Program-made: the position numbers and the translations under genes
Part shown: positions 6,992 through 13,704 of the stretch, piece after piece
Layout: every line of letters begins with the position of its first letter
Position numbering within the stretch: the stretch's first letter is position 1
Assembly (NCBI GenBank): GCA_964449275.1
Contig: CAYVAM010000096.1
Location: 1 to 14,678 of the forward strand
Direction of reading: 5' to 3'
From: JAUVZF01 sp964449275
GTDB lineage: Bacteria; Planctomycetota; Phycisphaerae; FEN-1346
DNA length: 14,678 bases
Notes under the pieces: generated by a model
Seen by the model: the letters and a program-made list of their open reading frames with translations, nothing else
What the model was told of the DNA's origin: nothing
The model's database searches: none

Positions 6992-8677
6992 ATGACACGA
7001 TTTCTTTTCAAGGGCCGACTGCTGATTGCCGCGGCCGCGATTTTGCTTTACAGCCACGGCGCAGGCGCCAATGACGCTGAGGTCGAGGCCGACGGCCGGC
7101 CTGAAGTCGCGCGTGCCATACCCACGTTTCACTGCCTGGGGCTTTATTGGTCGCCTGAGGGCGGCACCGCGGACAAGGAAGTTGAGGTTCGCTTTCGGCA
7201 ACAGGGCGCAGACACGTGGTGCGACGGGCTGCCGATGCGCCACAATCCCATTCCCAAGACCGATGAAGACCTGACCGACTACCGCGGCAGCATCGTCCAC
7301 CTCAAGCCCGGCACCACGTATGAGATCGAGTTGACGCTCACCGGTACGCAGGAACGCACCAGGCTGACGGCAACGACCTGGAGCGAGGAGTTCCCCGTCG
7401 GCGGAACGGTCCGGGTGGCCGGCCGCGACACGCCGCTGGCGATCACCGAGTCGGGCACGCCGGACGCCTGGCGGGTTTACGACGGTCGGGGGGCGACCAT
7501 CGATGTTCGCCACCGGCACGACGCGTGCATTATGATCGACGCCGCCTACGTGATTGTTCGAGGATTCACGCTCAAAGGTGCAGGCTCGGCGGAAAGAAAC
7601 ACCCGCCGATCGCCCGTCGGCGCCATCCGCATCGAGGGCGGCCACGACATCGTCATTGAGGATTGCGACGTCTCCGACTGGGGCCGTCTCGATCCCCAAA
7701 GGGGATTCGGATTCAATATGGACTCCGCCATCCGCTCGCGCAGCAGCGAGCTGAAGCGGCTCGTCGTCCAGCGGTGCAGACTGCACCATCCGACCTACGA
7801 CGGCAGCACCTGGTACGAGCCGACCCATCCGACGCACACGAGAGGGCCACAGTGCATCTCGTTATTCAACACCGCGGGCAACCACGTGATCCGCTACAAC
7901 GAGTGCACCTCCGACCTCGAGCACATGTACAACGACGTCATTGGCGGCGGCAGCAACGGGAGTTTTCGGGGGTCGCCCGGCCACGATTCGGACATCTACG
8001 GCAACCTCGTCAGCCACTGCTGGGACGACGGGCTGGAAGTGGAAGGCGGCAACCGCAACGTCCGTGTCTGGGGCAACTACATCACGCAGTCGGCGGTGAT
8101 GATCGGCAACGCGGCAACGTCGATCGGCCCGCTTTACGTCTGGCGAAACGTCTGCGCCCGCAGCCAATGGAAACCGGAGTACCACGGCGGATACTTCCTG
8201 AAAATGGGCTTCGCCGGCGGGGAGCACTGGATGACCGGCCACCAATACATCTTCCACAACACCCTGTTCCGGTCGGACAAGTGGCTCCCGACGGGCGGTC
8301 TCGGCGGTAATCGCATCGTCAAACACACCGTTTCCCGGAACAACATTCTCCACGTACTCAGCCCAGAAAACCGCAGCGCCAGCGAGGCAAAGCAGAACAT
8401 CGACAACGACTTCGACTACGACCTTTACAGCGGCCGGATCCCTGCCGGCCAGGAGGCGCACGGTATCCGTGGCGAACCGGTCTACGCCGCCGGCGCCGGC
8501 TTCGATTCTGCGACCAAGACCGGCCGGTTCCAACTCGCCCCGACCAGTCCCGGCGCGGGCGCAGGCGAGCCATTGCCCAATTTCAGTACCGGGTACACCG
8601 GAGCAGCGCCGGACATCGGCGCCCACCAGCGCGGGGCTCCGCCGATGCGATACGGCGTTGACGCGGGAACCCCGTGA
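6992..8677 (+). CDS. Secreted right-handed beta-helix protein with N-terminal Fn3-like domain
   Basis: The start at 6992 is preferred over the in-frame ATG at 6878 because MTRFLFKGRLLIAAAAILLY followed by SHGAGA is a clear Sec signal; the upstream 38 residues look non-coding. The ribosome site is weak (GGGAAA). The product has 561 residues. Residues about 40-125 (LYWSPEGG ... VHLKPGTTYEIEL) resemble a fibronectin-type-III domain. From about 140 to 490 there are repeated turns such as AYVIVRGFTLKG, HDIVIEDCDVSDWG, NHVIRYNECTSD and SDIYGNLVSH, the hallmark of a parallel beta-helix (NosD/pectate-lyase-like fold). The end has APDIGAHQRG, similar to the DIGA motif ending many such proteins. These proteins are commonly polysaccharide lyases, hydrolases or epimerases, but no catalytic residues can be fixed here. 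The context suggests action on an extracellular polysaccharide. Confidence 0.8.
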   Translation: MTRFLFKGRLLIAAAAILLYSHGAGANDAEVEADGRPEVARAIPTFHCLGLYWSPEGGTADKEVEVRFRQQGADTWCDGLPMRHNPIPKTDEDLTDYRGSIVHLKPGTTYEIELTLTGTQERTRLTATTWSEEFPVGGTVRVAGRDTPLAITESGTPDAWRVYDGRGATIDVRHRHDACIMIDAAYVIVRGFTLKGAGSAERNTRRSPVGAIRIEGGHDIVIEDCDVSDWGRLDPQRGFGFNMDSAIRSRSSELKRLVVQRCRLHHPTYDGSTWYEPTHPTHTRGPQCISLFNTAGNHVIRYNECTSDLEHMYNDVIGGGSNGSFRGSPGHDSDIYGNLVSHCWDDGLEVEGGNRNVRVWGNYITQSAVMIGNAATSIGPLYVWRNVCARSQWKPEYHGGYFLKMGFAGGEHWMTGHQYIFHNTLFRSDKWLPTGGLGGNRIVKHTVSRNNILHVLSPENRSASEAKQNIDNDFDYDLYSGRIPAGQEAHGIRGEPVYAAGAGFDSATKTGRFQLAPTSPGAGAGEPLPNFSTGYTGAAPDIGAHQRGAPPMRYGVDAGTP

Positions 8678-9002
8678 ATGCCTGGGGTAATGGCCCGTGA
8701 TGGGTCTCGTCTGATTGGAACCAGAGATGAGCCGCCATGTCCTCCGCTTGGCTGACCCCCTCACGCGCCCGCACAATGCCGTTGCACACAGGAGAGTGCG
8801 GGCAGAGGGTCACGTCGGCCCCCCACCCCTCCCCCGAGGCAAGGGCGGGCGGAGGGGAAGGCTGGGAGAAGCCCGCTCCAGAACCGGGGTGCGGTAAGGT
8901 GCAGCATCGCATACAATCACTGGAACAGCCCCGCGAGCCCGATGTACGTCGGGACGGCGAGAGAGGCTATCCAGGGAGTTTCGGCTTGGGAGAGTCGCCC
9001 GG
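8678..9002. other. Spacer between beta-helix gene and sulfatase 1, with repeat copy A
   Basis: I see no supported gene. The spacer holds one copy of the dispersed GC-rich hairpin repeat (8824-8857). A TACAAT hexamer near 8911 could be a -10 box for the sulfatase, without a good -35. A minus-strand frame across 8700-8820 reads protein-like in places (CNGIVRAREG) but has no start or family match. Confidence 0.4.
8824..8857. repeat. Dispersed hairpin repeat, copy A
   Basis: This is one of three copies sharing an identical 26-base core that begins CACCCCTCCCCCGAGGCAAG. The outer bases CCCCTCC and GGAGGGG pair, and inner C and G runs extend the stem. It lies 3' of the beta-helix gene and 5' of sulfatase 1. 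It could act as a transcription end or mRNA-stabilising hairpin, though it has no T tract. Confidence 0.72.
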
Positions 9003-10472
9003 ATGAGATGCGTATCGAGGCGAACGTTCTGCAAGCGCGCGGCGGTTGGCGGCGCGGCGCTAGGGCTGTCTCTTGGGGGAAGCACTTCGCGGGCGATCTC
9101 GAAACAAGCCCCTGCCGTCCGGCCGAATGTCGTGCTCATCCTGGCCGACGACCTTGGTTGGATGGACCTGCACTGCCAGGGCAACAAACTCATCGACACG
9201 CCGAACCTGGATCGCCTGGCGAGCCAGGGCATGCGCTTCACCGACGCGTACGCTGCCGCCCCGGTCTGCACGCCGACGCGGGCGGCGATCATGACGGGCC
9301 AGTCGCCGGCGCGCCTGGCGATCACGAACCACGCGCCTGGCCATCCGTCCGGCTTCGCCCCTCCGGGCGCCGCTGTCGGAGAGGCCGACACCGCCAAGTA
9401 CCTTCCCCTGAAGCACGTGACGATTGCCGAACGTCTCAAAGCCGCCGGGTACGCCACGGGCTTCATCGGCAAGTGGCACCTCTCGTGTCGCCGCGGCCAG
9501 CGCGGCACGCCGCCGTCTGAGGCCGACCTCCGCCCCGAACACCAGGGTTTTGGCTCGAACGTTGGCGGATGCGACTACGGCGGGCCGCCTTCGTACTTCG
9601 ACCCCTACAGAAACCCCACCATCACCGACCGGCGTGCAGGCGAGTACCTGCCCGAGCGACTGGCCGACGAGTCGATCGCGTTTATGACGACCAACCGCGA
9701 CCGTCCGTTCTTCCTGGCCCTGTGGAACTACGCGGTGCATTACCCGAGGCAGGCCCCGGCCGACTTGCTGGCCAAGTACAGCAAGCGGAAGGGGCGGGGC
9801 ATCAAGATCCAAGCGTACGCGGCGATGGTCGAGGGGCTCGACAGGGCGCTAGGACGAGTGCTCAAGGCCCTTGATACGCTGGGCCTGGCCGACAACACTC
9901 TTGTGATCTTCACGTCGGACAATGGCTCGCTCGATGGCGACAACCGCCCGCTGCGCGGCGTCAAGGGCTACCTCTACGAGGGCGGCATCCGCGTGCCGTG
10001 GATCATCCGCTGGCCTGGCAAGGTCAAACCGGGCACGACGTGCACGACGCCGATCATCAGCACGGACCTGTACCCCACGCTGCTCCAGGCCGCCGGCCTG
10101 GCGCCCGAGACGGGCAAGGTGCTCGACGGGGAGAGTGTCGTTCCCCTGCTACGACAGACCGGCCGGCTCCAACGCGACGCGATCTACTTCCACTATCCCA
10201 ACTATGCGTTCCACAAACAGAATCGACTGGGCAGCGCCATCCGCGAGGGAGGTTTCAAACTGATCAAGCACTACGACGACAACTCGGTGGAGTTGTACGA
10301 CCTGGGCGAGGACATCGGTGAGCGGAACGACCTAGCCGCCAAGCTCCCCAAGAAGGCCCGCCGGATGAGAGAGAGACTCGAGCGGTGGCTTAGAGAGTCC
10401 GGCGCCAAGCTGCCCGGGCGAGCCCCCCACCCCTCCCCCGAGGCAAGGGCGGGTGAGGGGGCGGGAGGGTGA
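9003..10472 (+). CDS. Sulfatase 1 (S1 formylglycine arylsulfatase), Tat-type signal
   Basis: 489 residues. The N-terminus SRRTFCKRAAVGGAALGLSL is a twin-arginine type signal. PNVVLILADD (41-50) gives the calcium-binding Asp pair D49/D50. VCTPTRAAIMTG (88-99) is the sulfatase signature C-x-P-x-R; C89 is the residue converted to formylglycine. GKWH supplies K157 and H159, YAVH supplies H246, SDNG supplies D306/N307, and RGVKGYLYEGG supplies K321. All expected active-site positions are present, so an active S1 sulfatase that removes sulfate esters from a glycan is likely; subfamily and substrate are unknown. A formylglycine-generating or anaerobic maturase must be supplied from elsewhere. The last 16 residues (APHPSPEARAGEGAGG) are read from repeat copy B, replacing what is probably the native tail after GAKLP. 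The start at 9003 has only a weak ribosome site (GGGAGA). Confidence 0.92.
   Translation: MRCVSRRTFCKRAAVGGAALGLSLGGSTSRAISKQAPAVRPNVVLILADDLGWMDLHCQGNKLIDTPNLDRLASQGMRFTDAYAAAPVCTPTRAAIMTGQSPARLAITNHAPGHPSGFAPPGAAVGEADTAKYLPLKHVTIAERLKAAGYATGFIGKWHLSCRRGQRGTPPSEADLRPEHQGFGSNVGGCDYGGPPSYFDPYRNPTITDRRAGEYLPERLADESIAFMTTNRDRPFFLALWNYAVHYPRQAPADLLAKYSKRKGRGIKIQAYAAMVEGLDRALGRVLKALDTLGLADNTLVIFTSDNGSLDGDNRPLRGVKGYLYEGGIRVPWIIRWPGKVKPGTTCTTPIISTDLYPTLLQAAGLAPETGKVLDGESVVPLLRQTGRLQRDAIYFHYPNYAFHKQNRLGSAIREGGFKLIKHYDDNSVELYDLGEDIGERNDLAAKLPKKARRMRERLERWLRESGAKLPGRAPHPSPEARAGEGAGG
10428..10460. repeat. Dispersed hairpin repeat, copy B, inside the end of sulfatase 1
   Basis: It shares the identical 26-base core with copies A and C. 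Here it is translated as the C-terminal tail of sulfatase 1 (PHPSPEARAGEG), and the stop codon lies just beyond it. CCCCTC and GAGGGG form the outer stem. Confidence 0.72.
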
Positions 10473-10537
10473 CTAGGCGGCTGGAAGTCACGTGCCTCCG
10501 AGCCACTTCCGTGCCTACATGGACTCACACACAGAGC

Positions 10538-10767
10538 ATGTCCGGCGAACTGTTCCTCAGCCTCGCCAAAGCGACCCATGTCGTGGACCGTTGGCGGCTG
10601 GATTACGGTCATCACCGACCACACAGTGCCCTGGATTGGATGACGCCCGCGGCGTTCGCGGCGACATGTGCTACTCGGGGTACGGCTACGCCTCACCCTC
10701 CGCAGCGCACGCAGGAGATGGCAACTTGACTCTCATTCAGGTTGGCACAAGAATCGGGGGCAGGTCA
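10538..10767 (+). mobile_element. IS3-family element remnant: transposase C-terminus and right end
   Basis: The frame from 10538 to the stop at 10727-10729 reads GELFLSLAKATHVVDRWRLD then YGHHRPHSALDWMTPAAFAA, the end of the rve integrase core of IS3-family OrfB transposases (usual pattern WRxDYNxxRPHSALxxxTP). The catalytic DDE residues lie upstream in intact proteins and are absent. After the stop comes a 38-base tail ending GGGGGCAGGTCA (10756-10767), the element's right terminal repeat. The left part has been deleted to within about 65 bases of the sulfatase 1 stop. The right end lies 88 bases before the sulfatase 2 start, so it may influence transcription there. Confidence 0.82.
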
Positions 10768-10841
10768 GCGCGGGTCCGCCGACACGTACCCGGAAGTGAT
10801 CATTCGTCGCGGCCCGTCGGCCGGCCGGCGGTGACACCCCC

Positions 10842-10847
10842 AAGGAG
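10842..10847 (+). promoter_or_regulatory. Ribosome-binding site of sulfatase 2
   Basis: AAGGAG stands eight bases before the ATG at 10856 and fixes that start. Confidence 0.8.
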
Positions 10848-10855
10848 AAGTAACT

Positions 10856-12283
10856 ATGCAACGACGTGAGTTTCTGAAGTCCCTCGGCCTGTGCGTGGCC
10901 GGAGCGGCCCTGCCGCGGGTGGCTAGGTCGGCCCAGGCCGAGAAGCGCCGCCCCAACTTCGTGATCATCTTCACCGACGACCAGGGCTACAACGACGTGG
11001 GGTGCTTCGGCTCGGAGAAGATCCGCACCCCGCGGCTGGACCGCATGGCGGTCGAGGGGAGGAAGTTCACCAGCTTCTACGCCCAGACCGTCTGCGGCCC
11101 CTCGCGGGCGGCGCTGATGACTGGCTGCTATCCGCTGCGTGTGGCTAAGAAGGACAACCGCGTCGACATCCACCCGTACCTGCACAGCCGGGAGATCACC
11201 ATCGCGGAGATTCTCAAGGCCGCCGGCTACACGACGGCGTGCTTCGGCAAGTGGGACCTGGCGGGCCACCGGCAGAAGGGCTACGCGCCGGAACTGCTTC
11301 CCACAAGGCAGGGGTTCGACTACTTCTTCGGCACGCCGACCAGCAACGACAGCATCGTGAACCTGCTGCGGAACGAGAAGGTCATCGAGAACCGGGCCGA
11401 CATGAACACGCTCACCCAGCGGTACACCGAGGAGGTGGTCGCGTTCATCCGCAGGAGCGGCGAGAAGCCCTTCTTCGTGTACCTGCCTCACACCATGCCG
11501 CACACGCGGCTGGGGGTGTCGGCAAAGTTCCGGGGTAAGTCCAAGCGCGGGCTGTACGGCGACGTGATCGAGGAGCTCGACTGGAGCACGGGGCGCATCC
11601 TCGACACGATCAAGGAGCTCGGCCTGGACGAGGACACGTACGTGATCTGCACCAGCGACAACGGTCCGTGGGAGCTGAGGAAGGCTCACGGCGGCTCGGC
11701 CAAGCCCTTGCGGGGGGCGAAGACCTCCACCTGGGAGGGCGGCCTCCGCGTGCCGTGCATCGTGCGCGCCCCCGGCCAGGTGCCGGCCGGGACGACCTGC
11801 GATGAGATCGCGACGACGATGGACCTCCTGCCGACGCTGGCGAAGCTGGCTGGCGGCAAGGTGCCCGACGACCGCGTGATCGACGGGCACGATATCACGG
11901 CGCTGCTGCACGGCGTGAAAGGGGCGACCAGCCCCACCAAAGCGTTCTACTACTACCAGCACACGCACCTGCAGGCCGTGCGATCGGGCCGATGGAAACT
12001 CCACCTGCCGCGAGCAGCCCAGCCGCCGTGGGCGCCCCGATGGGGCGGGCACATCAAGAAGGAAGACGTGATCGCGATCCCCAAGCCGATGCTCTTCGAT
12101 CTCCAGGCCGACATCGGCGAGAGCCGCGACGTGGCCGACAAGAATCCCGATGTCGTCCGGCGCCTCCTCGCCCTGGCCGAGCAGGCGAGCAATGACATCG
12201 GCGACTACGACCGGATCGGCAAGGGCGCCCGCTTCCACGGCCCGGCCCCGAAGCGGCCGGACATCGGCAAGTGGAAGGAGTAG
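10856..12283 (+). CDS. Sulfatase 2 (S1 formylglycine sulfatase), Tat-type signal, Asp in place of active-site His
   Basis: 475 residues. MQRREFLKSLGLCVAGAALP is a twin-arginine (RREFLK) signal. PNFVIIFTDD gives D41/D42 for calcium. VCGPSRAALMTG (79-90) is the C-x-P-x-R signature, with C80 the formylglycine precursor. SDNG gives D268/N269, RGAKTSTWEGG gives K289, and LPHTMPH gives H212/H216. The usual GKWHLG block reads GKWDLAGH: K132 is kept, but the His two residues later is Asp134. In arylsulfatase A the equivalent K/H pair contacts the formylglycine and the substrate, so specificity or activity may differ; I believe GKWD variants occur in some S1 groups but cannot check. It diverges strongly from sulfatase 1, so they are not a recent tandem duplication. 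Repeat copy C lies 43 bases downstream, where it would sit between this gene and the convergent beta-helix gene. Confidence 0.92.
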   Translation: MQRREFLKSLGLCVAGAALPRVARSAQAEKRRPNFVIIFTDDQGYNDVGCFGSEKIRTPRLDRMAVEGRKFTSFYAQTVCGPSRAALMTGCYPLRVAKKDNRVDIHPYLHSREITIAEILKAAGYTTACFGKWDLAGHRQKGYAPELLPTRQGFDYFFGTPTSNDSIVNLLRNEKVIENRADMNTLTQRYTEEVVAFIRRSGEKPFFVYLPHTMPHTRLGVSAKFRGKSKRGLYGDVIEELDWSTGRILDTIKELGLDEDTYVICTSDNGPWELRKAHGGSAKPLRGAKTSTWEGGLRVPCIVRAPGQVPAGTTCDEIATTMDLLPTLAKLAGGKVPDDRVIDGHDITALLHGVKGATSPTKAFYYYQHTHLQAVRSGRWKLHLPRAAQPPWAPRWGGHIKKEDVIAIPKPMLFDLQADIGESRDVADKNPDVVRRLLALAEQASNDIGDYDRIGKGARFHGPAPKRPDIGKWKE

Positions 12284-12325
12284 CGGCACCGGATGGGACT
12301 GCCCGGTGCAGGACGGGCCGCCCGG

Positions 12326-12358
12326 CACCCCTCCCCCGAGGCAAGGGCGGGCGAGGGG
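12326..12358. repeat. Dispersed hairpin repeat, copy C
   Basis: It shares the identical 26-base core with copies A and B. It lies in the 103-base convergent gap between sulfatase 2 and the second beta-helix gene, where a bidirectional terminator would be expected. The stem is strong but no T tract is present on either side. Confidence 0.72.
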
Positions 12359-12386
12359 GCTGAGCGCGTGAGGGAGAGGTGGAACG

Positions 12387-13373
12387 CTATTTGGGCCCTT
12401 GTGTCGCAGGTCGGTCGGCGTCCGGCGCCTTTCGGGGCTTCACTGGCACGGCCGCCGTGCTATTGCCCTTCTGCCTTATGCTGCTGTTGAGGTCGAAGTC
12501 GGCGCCCTTGTTGTTGAAGGACCTGCACCCGGTCACACTGCCGGTTACACCCCTCTTGGCCTGGATCCCCTCCGCGCCATTTTCAAACACGATGTTGTTC
12601 TCGAAGCGGATGTTCTTGGTGGGGGCCTTCTCCCTGTTGGCAAGCAGCCCGACCCTGCCGTTTCTGCCGATTCTCGAGTTCCTCACGGTATACCCGTCCG
12701 AGTCTGCGGCTCGGACCCCCCGGAAGTAGTTGTCGAGGACCTCGCATCTGTCGATCGTTATGTTCTGGCTGTATGAGATGTTGCACCCGTTTCCGGATGT
12801 TGAGCCGTTCAGCTTGGTGTTGCTGACCAAGGCGTTCTTGCATCTTCTCAGGTAGAGGTTGTGCGCATACCCTTCCTTGCCTTTGGCGCCGTTCCTGGCG
12901 AATTCGCAATTCTCGATCCTGACGCCATCGGCCCCCTTGATATGGACTCCCCATCCCGTCTGTGATGCATGCACATTCAGGAGCGTGATGTTCCTGTGCT
13001 CTCTTTTGTAAGACACGATGAGAATGGCGTGGGACCCATGAACAGGCACGCCCGCAATACTGAGGTCCCGGATAGTGACTTTCCTCAAGCCTTCGGAAGC
13101 TTGTTCAACCAATTTGATGGCCTTGCTTGTCTTGATCGTCGTAAGAGCGATTCCTTTGCCGCTCAGTGTGATATGGCTCCTTATGCGTATCGGACGGTCT
13201 ATCTGATGGACACCCGCGGCCAGAGTGACCGACCCGCCGCCGGCCGAGGACACTGCATCGACGGCCTTCTGGATATCTCCGCCGACGGGAACGGCAAGAT
13301 CAAGCGCGCCAGCCGTTTGTGTCATGAGGACAACGGCGATGGCAGAGACAAATGGTACCTTCCGGGTTTTCAT
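12387..13373 (-). CDS. Secreted right-handed beta-helix protein (pectate-lyase-3-like start)
   Basis: The start at 13373 follows GGGAGG by eight bases; the in-frame ATG at 13394 lies before that site and is rejected. The product has 328 residues. MKTRKVPFVSAIAVVLMTQ with TAGA forms a Sec signal peptide. VGGDIQKAVDAVSSAGGGSV is the typical opening of pectate-lyase-3-type beta-helix proteins. Repeated turns follow: RKVTIRDLSIAG, DGVRIENCEFARNG, QNITIDRCEVLDN, DGYTVRNSRIGRNG, KNIRFENNIVFENG. The end is a Lys/Pro-rich tail (about 305-328) of unknown role. It probably binds or cuts an extracellular polysaccharide. It is shorter than the 6992-8677 protein and lacks its Fn3-like domain. Its DNA is visibly poorer in G+C than the genes to the left (two 60-base rows sampled at 47% and 58%, against 73% in a row of the GH42-like gene). 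Confidence 0.82.
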   Translation of the reverse strand: MKTRKVPFVSAIAVVLMTQTAGALDLAVPVGGDIQKAVDAVSSAGGGSVTLAAGVHQIDRPIRIRSHITLSGKGIALTTIKTSKAIKLVEQASEGLRKVTIRDLSIAGVPVHGSHAILIVSYKREHRNITLLNVHASQTGWGVHIKGADGVRIENCEFARNGAKGKEGYAHNLYLRRCKNALVSNTKLNGSTSGNGCNISYSQNITIDRCEVLDNYFRGVRAADSDGYTVRNSRIGRNGRVGLLANREKAPTKNIRFENNIVFENGAEGIQAKRGVTGSVTGCRSFNNKGADFDLNSSIRQKGNSTAAVPVKPRKAPDADRPATQGPK

Positions 13374-13545
13374 TGAGGCCGCCTCCCATTCCACTGAGTC
13401 TGCATGTCCTCGGTGCTCCTTCTGGGCCAGCAGAGCGGCTGGCCTGATGTTCGCGCAAAGGCGACAGTCACGCCGCGATGCTCAGGCGTGAGGGCGCAGC
13501 GCATCAGCGCCTTGCGTCTGCTACTTGCCTGTCTTCCGCCTCGCC

Positions 13546-13695
13546 TCATGCGAGCCTGAAACGCTGTGAACTGGCCCCGGCTAAGTTCGGCTCCAGGTCG
13601 ATGGCTTTGGCGCAGTCTGTGATGGCCGCTTCGTAGTCACCCATGCTCGCGTGCGCGACGCCCCGGCACCCATGCCATTCGATGGGATCCCCTTT
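13546..13695 (-). pseudogene. TPR repeat fossil
   Basis: Between a stop at 13696-13698 and a stop at 13546-13548 the minus strand encodes one near-perfect tetratricopeptide unit: HGCRGVAHASMGDYEAAITD followed by CAKAIDLEPN. The pattern G-x-x-x-A-x-x-x-x-G-x-Y-x-x-A-I...A-I-x-L-x-P is diagnostic. There is no start codon before the Met inside the repeat and no second repeat, so this is the remains of a larger TPR protein. It lies 7 bases beyond the GH95 stop on the same strand, suggesting that a deletion brought the two together. Confidence 0.65.
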
Positions 13696-13704
13696 TCAAC
13701 CGTG

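Noticed and set aside
6764..7837. A 357-codon minus-strand frame opposite the first beta-helix gene
   Set aside because: It overlaps a clear signal peptide and beta-helix turns on the plus strand and lacks protein features of its own.
6340..10830. A shared 15-base string CCCGTCGGCCGGCCG at about 6344 and 10813
   Set aside because: It is made only of low-complexity G+C-rich palindromic words common in this DNA, and the flanks do not match.
10733..12328. A 531-codon open frame on the minus strand opposite sulfatase 2
   Set aside because: The plus strand encodes a complete sulfatase with all active-site blocks; the opposite frame has no recognisable motif and spans the IS end.
8824..12358. CRISPR array from the three repeated units
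   Set aside because: Units are 1.6-1.9 kb apart with genes between them, not regularly spaced by short spacers, and no cas genes are present.
13371..13503. A 43-codon minus-strand ORF whose TGA overlaps the ATG of the second beta-helix gene
   Set aside because: The overlap resembles translational coupling, but the peptide has no recognisable feature, no ribosome site was seen, and an ORF of this size is expected by chance.
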